Of a DNA stretch of 36,238 bases, positions 31,505 through 36,238 are shown in pieces; positions within the stretch are counted from its first letter, which is position 1, and every line of letters starts with the position of its first letter. The stretch comes from an uncultured Porphyromonas sp. Lineage in GTDB: Bacteria; Bacteroidota; Bacteroidia; Bacteroidales; Porphyromonadaceae. The notes below the pieces were generated by a model. That model had not been told where the DNA came from, ran no database searches, and worked only from the letters and a program-made list of their open reading frames with translations. The stretch is from assembly GCF_915070105.1 (NCBI RefSeq), contig NZ_CAJZFJ010000018.1, positions 1 to 36,238 of the forward strand, in the 5' to 3' direction. Position numbers and translations under genes: made by a program.

Positions 31505-33679
31505 TTAGAGATGGGTGCGGAGGTAGGAGATCATCTTCTTGTAGAGGTGGTCTCTAGTCTTCCCTCCGTGTATGCTATGGTCCTTATCCGTATAGAGAGC
31601 CATGTCAAATGGGATATCCCTTTGGACGAGGAGCTCGGCGAAGTCCATAGCGTTCTGTACATGGACGTTGTCGTCTGCGCTCCCATGAATTAACAATAGC
31701 TTGCCCTGAAGGTTCCCTGCGACCTCAAGTACGGACGAGGCCTTGTAGCCATCGGGATTCTCCTGGGGTGTCCGCATGAATCGCTCTGTATAGATCGTGT
31801 CGTAGAACTCCCAGGCTGTCACTGGAGCTACAGCTATGCCCACCTTGAAGGTGCCCTGCCCATGGCAAAGGCTCATAAGGGTATTGTACCCACCGAAGCT
31901 CCAGCCCCATATAGCGATACGACTGGGGTCAACATAGGAGAGACGTCCCAGAGCCTTGGCTGCAGCTATTTGGTCTGCGCTCTCCTTGACTCCGAGGCGC
32001 AGGTAGGTACACTTACGCCACTCCTCTCCTCGAGCTCCTGTGCCTCGTCCGTCCACACATACGACGATAAAGCCTTGGCTTGCTAGTACCTGCTCCCATC
32101 CATATCCATACTGATCCAGTACCTGCTGAGAGTCGGGACCGCTGTACTGGACCATGAGGACAGGGTACTTGGTCGATGGGCTAAAGCCGTGGGGCTTGAC
32201 GATCCAGGCATTCATCTCTTGCCCCTCTGCATTGGTCAGCGTGATGAATTCCTTCGGAGAAACCTTGTACTGAGAGAGCTTGGTCTGGAGGGCTTGGTTG
32301 TCCTCTAGGACTCGTAGGGGCTTTAGGCTACCGGTAGCATAGACAGCTGTACGGGTGGGGGTGGTAGAGCTGTTGAAAATGCTGATGTAGTAAGCAAAGC
32401 TATCACTAAATATAGCCTGGTTAGAGCCCTTATCGGGATGTAGAGCTGTGCGCTTCCCCTTCGTATCGACACGATAGATGCTACGTGTCATAGGGGATTC
32501 GTCGGCAGCCTGGTAGTAGAGGTTACCCGAAGCGTCTGCCCCGTAGAAGTTGGTCACATCATACTTGCCAGTCGTTACCTGCCTGAGGAGTGTTCCCTTG
32601 TCCGAATAGTGGTAGAGATGTCGGTAGCCATCTCGTTCGCTAGGATAGACGAAGCCATTAGGAATGAAGCGACACCAAGTGATGTTGTGGCTATCTACGT
32701 AGGTCTTGCTCTTATCCTCGAGGATGAGCTTGGGCAGAAGGGTTTTGTTCTGTACGTAGAAGAGGCGCAGATGGTTCTGCTGGCGGTTGAGGGTGAAGAC
32801 CGCTAGTTGTCCCTCTCTCCCTACGAAGGAAATACGTGGGATATAGTAGGGAGCACCTTCGCGGAAGGATACCTCCTTGCGTGATCTATCCGTTACGTTG
32901 TAGATATGTAGGGATACCTTGGAGTTGGGGGTGCCAGCCTTAGGGTATTTGTAGGTGTAGAAGGTAGGATACTGTCCCTGACCATAGAGGGGCATGCTGT
33001 ATTCGCTTACCTCACTTTCGTCGGTGCGGACAAAGGCTAGGTAGCCACTATCTTCGCTCCAGCTCATGAGGCGAGTGGACTCTAGTTCCTCCTCGTAGAC
33101 CCAGTCGGTGACGCCGTTCATGACCTTGTTACGGGCAGCATCATTTGTTACTTGTACCTCGGTGTCGAATTCAAACTTCTTGATGAAGATGTTCCCCTCA
33201 CGCACGAAGGCAACCATCTTGCCATCTGGGCTGAAGGTAGGTATCATCAACTTGCCCTGATCCTGACTGAGCGGCTCGATGCGATTGCGTCGTACGTCGT
33301 AGTGGTAAGCGTTGCCTTTCCAAGAGCGGCGGTAGATGGACTCTCGGTTGGTGATCAAGAGGATGTGATGCCCCTTAGGCTCGAGGAGGTAGTCGTCGAA
33401 GCGCTTGAACTCACAGTCCCTAGCCCTATCAACACTGAACAAGGTGTCGATGAGCTTCCCCGTGGCGAAGCTATACCGGAGGATCGCCCTATGCCCCGCA
33501 TCCATCATCGTGTAGTGCAGGCCATCGCTCATGGAGCGCATACCTCGCCCTGCAGGACGAGCCGAGAATACGCCAGCATTGATCTCCTCAATCGTCATGA
33601 TACGGGAGCCATTCTGAGCCGAGAGACTTCCTACCCCAAGGCTAAGGGCAAGAAGCGAGAGAGATAGTAGTTTGCGCAT
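31505..33679 (-). CDS. Dipeptidyl peptidase IV (S9B serine peptidase)
   Basis: A 724-residue secreted enzyme that releases Xaa-Pro or Xaa-Ala dipeptides from peptides, important for peptide-fermenting Porphyromonas. A signal peptide is visible (MRKLLSLSLLALSLGVGSLSAQ). The N-terminal beta-propeller (to about 470) contains DWVYEEELES, the Glu pair that binds the substrate amino terminus. The alpha/beta hydrolase domain has Ser594 in GWSFGGY, the acidic residues in GSADDNVH, and His701 in DKDHSIHG. The length is close to P. gingivalis DPP IV. It has its own promoter (33707), with a 23-bp repeat array directly upstream. Confidence 0.95.
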   Translation of the reverse strand: MRKLLSLSLLALSLGVGSLSAQNGSRIMTIEEINAGVFSARPAGRGMRSMSDGLHYTMMDAGHRAILRYSFATGKLIDTLFSVDRARDCEFKRFDDYLLEPKGHHILLITNRESIYRRSWKGNAYHYDVRRNRIEPLSQDQGKLMIPTFSPDGKMVAFVREGNIFIKKFEFDTEVQVTNDAARNKVMNGVTDWVYEEELESTRLMSWSEDSGYLAFVRTDESEVSEYSMPLYGQGQYPTFYTYKYPKAGTPNSKVSLHIYNVTDRSRKEVSFREGAPYYIPRISFVGREGQLAVFTLNRQQNHLRLFYVQNKTLLPKLILEDKSKTYVDSHNITWCRFIPNGFVYPSERDGYRHLYHYSDKGTLLRQVTTGKYDVTNFYGADASGNLYYQAADESPMTRSIYRVDTKGKRTALHPDKGSNQAIFSDSFAYYISIFNSSTTPTRTAVYATGSLKPLRVLEDNQALQTKLSQYKVSPKEFITLTNAEGQEMNAWIVKPHGFSPSTKYPVLMVQYSGPDSQQVLDQYGYGWEQVLASQGFIVVCVDGRGTGARGEEWRKCTYLRLGVKESADQIAAAKALGRLSYVDPSRIAIWGWSFGGYNTLMSLCHGQGTFKVGIAVAPVTAWEFYDTIYTERFMRTPQENPDGYKASSVLEVAGNLQGKLLLIHGSADDNVHVQNAMDFAELLVQRDIPFDMALYTDKDHSIHGGKTRDHLYKKMISYLRTHL

Positions 33680-33706
33680 AATTGCTATAGTGTGAGTTGT
33701 ACTTCA

Positions 33707-33714
33707 CAAAGATA
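33707..33714 (-). promoter_or_regulatory. DPP IV promoter -7 element
   Basis: CAAAGATA reads TATCTTTG on the minus strand and matches TAnnTTTG. It is 28 bp before the ATG. Its -33 region would overlap the first, degenerate unit of the repeat array. Confidence 0.65.
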
Positions 33715-33730
33715 CTAAAAGCGGTGCAGT

Positions 33731-33868
33731 ATCCCTAGGAATAGTACTCTCACAACCCCGTGTGAGGTATGTCCGTAACCCCATAAGAGGTATGCGTGTA
33801 ACCTCTTCGGAGCTTCCCCTATAACCTCACGCAGGGTCTCTCTACTGCCTCTTGGGAGGATGTGAAGA
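33731..33868. repeat. Tandem array of 23-bp imperfect palindromes
   Basis: Clear units start at 33754, 33777, 33800 and 33823, exactly 23 bp apart. Each begins AACCCC or AACCTC, and several continue after 4 bp with GAGGT, giving an imperfect palindrome of the form ACCTC-N4-GAGGT. Units at 33754 and 33777 share GAGGTATG. A degenerate unit at 33846 (TGCCTCTTGGGAGG) matches the unit at 33800 over most of 13 positions. A weak one may start at 33731. A period of 23 rules out a protein repeat. The array lies between the GT87 terminator and the DPP IV promoter. Confidence 0.75.
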
Positions 33869-33907
33869 CTTGGTCGGAAGAGCTCCTTTATCCCTTTGGA
33901 TGAGGCA

Positions 33908-33958
33908 TAAAAGAAGCTACCCCAAGCATCCTATAGAGATGATGCTTGGGGTAGGCTT
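33908..33958 (-). terminator. Terminator after the GT87-like gene
   Basis: TACCCCAAGCATC (33918-33930) pairs with GATGCTTGGGGTA (33941-33953), and AAGC/GCTT extend the stem past a one-base bulge. On the minus strand it is followed by TTCTTTTAT. It lies 25 bp beyond the stop. Confidence 0.88.
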
Positions 33959-33982
33959 TGTAGGGGAAGGGGCGTTTGCTCG

Positions 33983-35209
33983 CTAGCTTTGTGCAGGAGT
34001 TAGAGCGGCTTGTTCCGGCCTATCGCTATAATCCTTCGTCAAGAGCTCCCACGAGAGTCGTAGCCAAACGAGGGTCGGTGGAAGAGCCTTTAGAGCATAG
34101 GGGAGGACGTAGCTCTCTCGGAGAGATCTTGGAAATAGATCTGAGGGTGAAAGACTAGTGAGAATGAACGTAAAGACAAGGAGTGCTATATCCCATCCAT
34201 TGCGCTTCCAAGGAGATGTCACATACCATAAAGCAACCCCAGCAAGGGCTATAATATATGTGCTGGATTCGCTCCCCGTACTAAAGAGCACAGCAAAAAG
34301 TAGGGTCGAACTTAGGATAGCATAGCGGAAGGCTAGGTGCTTGTACTGCTTGATGCGCAGGTAGGGAAGGGCAAAGACCGCCAGCCCTGGCAGGATCACT
34401 GCCAGATCAGAGTAGGTCGCACAGCCCGACCCCTTGCGTATCATCCCAAGGAGGGATATGTTTTGCATAAGCGAGAAGTGATTCTCCCCGTTCTTAGCTG
34501 CTAGCCTTGTGAACCATTCGACGTATTGCCCAAGCACATATTCGGGACTACTTAGAAGCATTGGGGCAACAAAGCACACTACCGACCACCCAATAAGAGC
34601 CAAAATGAAGCGGGGCTTTCGCTTGACAAAGAAGAAGAATGCTAGTCCTACAATGCCGTAGAGCTTGACGAAAGTCCCTAGAATGATTAGGAATGCAGCC
34701 GATACCTCTTGCTTGCGTTCGATAGCAGCAAAGGCTCCGATAATGATAGCAGCGATGGCTATGTTAAACTGCTGCATTTGTAGTGCTGTCAAGAGCTCGT
34801 GAGCACAGAACCAATAGAGGAATATTTGCCTTCCTTGCTCCAATGGTAGTTGGCGTACAGCATAGTACATCACCAGTGAGAGAGCGATAAGCCACAGGAG
34901 CAAGCCAACGGCATCAGGTACCAGCGCAAAGGGAGCGATCACGAGGCTAAAGAACGGCCCATAGTGGTTATGGTCGTTGTACTCGCTGGGGTAAAGGTCG
35001 TAGAGTGAGACCCTCTGGATGGTGTGCCAAAAGACACCACGAAAGATCAAGAAGTTATTATGCCTATGTGCTGCTATCTTGGTTAAGCCAGCTAGGATAG
35101 GAAGCAGAGTCCAAAGACCAAGTAACGTGCGAGGATCAGAAAAGAAAGGTCGTCGGAGGAAGGAGTAGACCTTATTCCATAGGATAACGAGCTTATCGAT
35201 CATCGTCAT
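33983..35209 (-). CDS. GT87-like (DUF2029) membrane glycosyltransferase
   Basis: A 408-residue polytopic membrane protein with about ten hydrophobic segments. The first periplasmic loop contains RVSLYDLYPSEYNDHNHYGPFFSLVIAPF, which fits the DUF2029/GT87 family of polyprenyl-phosphate-sugar-dependent transferases: acidic residues followed by a YGPF/YPP-type motif. It overlaps the preceding GT2 gene by 17 bp. The pair suggests that the GT2 protein makes a lipid-linked sugar and this protein transfers it on the outer face of the inner membrane. Substrate and acceptor are unknown, and the assignment rests on topology and the loop motif. Confidence 0.72.
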   Translation of the reverse strand: MTMIDKLVILWNKVYSFLRRPFFSDPRTLLGLWTLLPILAGLTKIAAHRHNNFLIFRGVFWHTIQRVSLYDLYPSEYNDHNHYGPFFSLVIAPFALVPDAVGLLLWLIALSLVMYYAVRQLPLEQGRQIFLYWFCAHELLTALQMQQFNIAIAAIIIGAFAAIERKQEVSAAFLIILGTFVKLYGIVGLAFFFFVKRKPRFILALIGWSVVCFVAPMLLSSPEYVLGQYVEWFTRLAAKNGENHFSLMQNISLLGMIRKGSGCATYSDLAVILPGLAVFALPYLRIKQYKHLAFRYAILSSTLLFAVLFSTGSESSTYIIALAGVALWYVTSPWKRNGWDIALLVFTFILTSLSPSDLFPRSLRESYVLPYALKALPPTLVWLRLSWELLTKDYSDRPEQAALTPAQS

Positions 35210-36155
35210 TGTGCTTGAGGAACTGTGCGATATGATAGCGGGGACGTTGCTTGATCTCTATATAGATCTTGCCAATATACTGTCCTATGACCCCAATGGA
35301 TAGAAGTAGGATACTCCCGATGAACCATAGGGAGAGCATTAGCGAAGCCCAGCCTGGCACAGATAAATGCTCTACGTAGGAGACCACGACATACACAGCC
35401 ATACATACGCTGATGAGGAGGAAGGCTAAGCCCATACCGATGATCCAGCTAATGGGGCGTGTAGTGAAGGAAGTAATCCCATCTACTGCTAGTAGGAGCA
35501 TCTTGCGCAGTGTATATTTTGATGATCCTGCAGTGCGCTCACGAATTACATCCTTTACCGTCGTAGAACGGAAGCCTAGTTGTGGAATTAAGCCTCTTAG
35601 ATATAAGTTGCGCTCGGGGTACTGTGCTAAGGCATCTAGTGCTTGACGGCTGAGTAGACGAAAGTCTGCGTGGTTAAATATAGCCTTAATGCCCATCGAT
35701 CGCTGTAGTCGATAGAAAGTAAGGGCGGTGGTTCGCTTGAGGAAGGGATCAGCCATTCGTGATTCCTTTACCCCGTAGACTATATCATAGCCTTCTGCTA
35801 GACGATCGAGCATCTCCTCCACGGCATCTAGGTCGTCCTGTAAGTCTGCATCAATGGTTACTACAGCATCAGAGTACTCCCGTGCAGCAAGCATACCCGC
35901 CATGATCGCAGACTGATGCCCCACATTGCCCGATAGTGAGAGACCATCGATAAGGGCATTTGTACTATGTAGCTCCTTGATGATAGGCCATGTCTGGTCT
36001 TGACTCCCATCATTGACAAAAAGGATACGACTCTCGGGGGTAACCTTCCCTAGGCTAATCATACGCTCAAGGAACGCCGAGAGTTCATTAGCAGAGTGGG
36101 GGAGCGTTGCCTCCTCATTGTAACACGGGGAGACGATCGTAAGGCGAGGGGGCAT
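35193..36155 (-). CDS. GT2 family glycosyltransferase with two C-terminal membrane spans
   Basis: A DPM1/GtrB/ArnC-like enzyme of 320 aa that would transfer a sugar from a nucleotide sugar to polyprenyl phosphate. Motifs are LTIVSPCYNEEATLP at the N-terminus, FVNDGSQDQTW, NVGHQSAIMAGMLAA, VTIDADLQDDLDAVEEML (the metal-binding DxD-like Asp) and NHADFRLLSRQALDAL. Two membrane segments (about 222-250 and 262-290) precede a short basic tail. The start is 36155: the upstream gene's TAA ends one base before this ATG. The in-frame codon at 36182 would overlap that gene. Confidence 0.9.
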   Translation of the reverse strand: MPPRLTIVSPCYNEEATLPHSANELSAFLERMISLGKVTPESRILFVNDGSQDQTWPIIKELHSTNALIDGLSLSGNVGHQSAIMAGMLAAREYSDAVVTIDADLQDDLDAVEEMLDRLAEGYDIVYGVKESRMADPFLKRTTALTFYRLQRSMGIKAIFNHADFRLLSRQALDALAQYPERNLYLRGLIPQLGFRSTTVKDVIRERTAGSSKYTLRKMLLLAVDGITSFTTRPISWIIGMGLAFLLISVCMAVYVVVSYVEHLSVPGWASLMLSLWFIGSILLLSIGVIGQYIGKIYIEIKQRPRYHIAQFLKHNDDDR

Positions 36156-36156
36156 G

Positions 36157-36238
36157 TTAGCTAAGGCTATTGAGGCTATCAATAAATTCGGTGAAGGTCA
36201 CGAAGGAAGAGCCTTCCTCCTTGAAGGCAGAGATCCAT
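36157..36238 (-). CDS. C-terminal fragment of an upstream gene
   Basis: On the minus strand one frame stays open from the window end to a TAA at 36157-36159 and encodes WISAFKEEGSSFVTFTEF plus a short polar tail. The other two frames have stops. A C-terminus of this kind (aromatic, FVTFTEF) is seen in polysaccharide deacetylases, but 26 residues are too few to be sure. Stop and next start (TAACATG) nearly touch, so it is in an operon with the GT2 and GT87-like genes. Confidence 0.6.
   Translation of the reverse strand, partial: WISAFKEEGSSFVTFTEFIDSLNSLS

Noticed and set aside
33152..33667. A 171-codon open frame on the plus strand inside the DPP IV gene
   Set aside because: It lies wholly antisense to a well-supported gene and its translation has no recognisable features. 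Similar long antisense frames in trmB (18627-19109), mrp (19582-20058) and E1 (26110-26511) were rejected for the same reason.
36156..36182. GT2 start at 36182
   Set aside because: It would overlap the 3' end of the upstream gene, whose TAA stops one base before the ATG at 36155, and the nine extra residues precede the normal family start.

Overview
The window looks like chromosomal DNA of a Porphyromonas-like member of the Bacteroidales. Reasons: nine upstream regions carry the Bacteroidetes-type -7 element TAnnTTTG; a secreted dipeptidyl peptidase IV has the length (724 aa) and catalytic spacing of the Porphyromonas enzyme; HU-like, fused 2-oxoacid dehydrogenase E1, Mrp and TrmB proteins are of Bacteroidetes type; Shine-Dalgarno sequences are mostly weak. 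I see no transposase, integrase, phage gene, CRISPR or clear pseudogene.

Layout. (1) 1-3480, minus: folD, an MFS permease and a GH130 mannoside phosphorylase form one operon. (2) 3619-8579, minus: a nitroreductase, then greA, a HIT protein, UDP-glucose 6-dehydrogenase and an ABC-F ATPase, transcribed from a promoter at 8572 whose leader has two hairpins. (3) 8580-9288: about 700 bp without genes, holding a 62-bp palindrome array and a long hairpin. (4) 9289-17409, minus: an HU-like protein, TolC, HlyD, two ABC-2 permeases, an ABC ATPase, an FtsX/MacB-type permease and an AlkD-like protein, read as one long efflux operon. (5) 17471-24690, plus: a PH-like membrane protein, an acidic protein, trmB, mrp, the RNase P RNA, a YihY protein, a CidA/LrgA-LrgB pair, a SemiSWEET transporter, a DUF417/RclC-type membrane protein and tRNA-Pro(CGG). 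(6) 24894-33714, minus: DPP IV, lipoyl synthase, then lpd, E2, fused E1 and a flavodoxin. (7) 33908-36238, minus: a GT87-like membrane protein, a GT2 glycosyltransferase and the 3' end of another gene, probably for envelope glycan or glycolipid assembly.

How the genes work together. The lipA-lpd-E2-E1 block makes a branched-chain-type 2-oxoacid dehydrogenase and the enzyme that builds its lipoyl cofactor. The flavodoxin behind it could in principle reduce LipA, although its FMN-binding loops are unusual. The folD-MFS-GH130 operon suggests uptake and phosphorolysis of a mannoside, perhaps the N-glycan core disaccharide.

The most unusual structure is a set of three intergenic arrays built of short imperfect palindromes at a 22-23 bp period: 8784-8845, 17306-17393 and about 33731-33868. 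Their sequences are unrelated but their geometry is the same. Two abut promoters (the HU/efflux operon and DPP IV). A 16-bp palindromic core of the 17.3 kb array recurs exactly in the hairpin behind the last gene of the same operon (9173-9188), so the operon is bracketed by one motif. I cannot tell from sequence alone whether these are operators, leader RNA hairpins or inert repeats.
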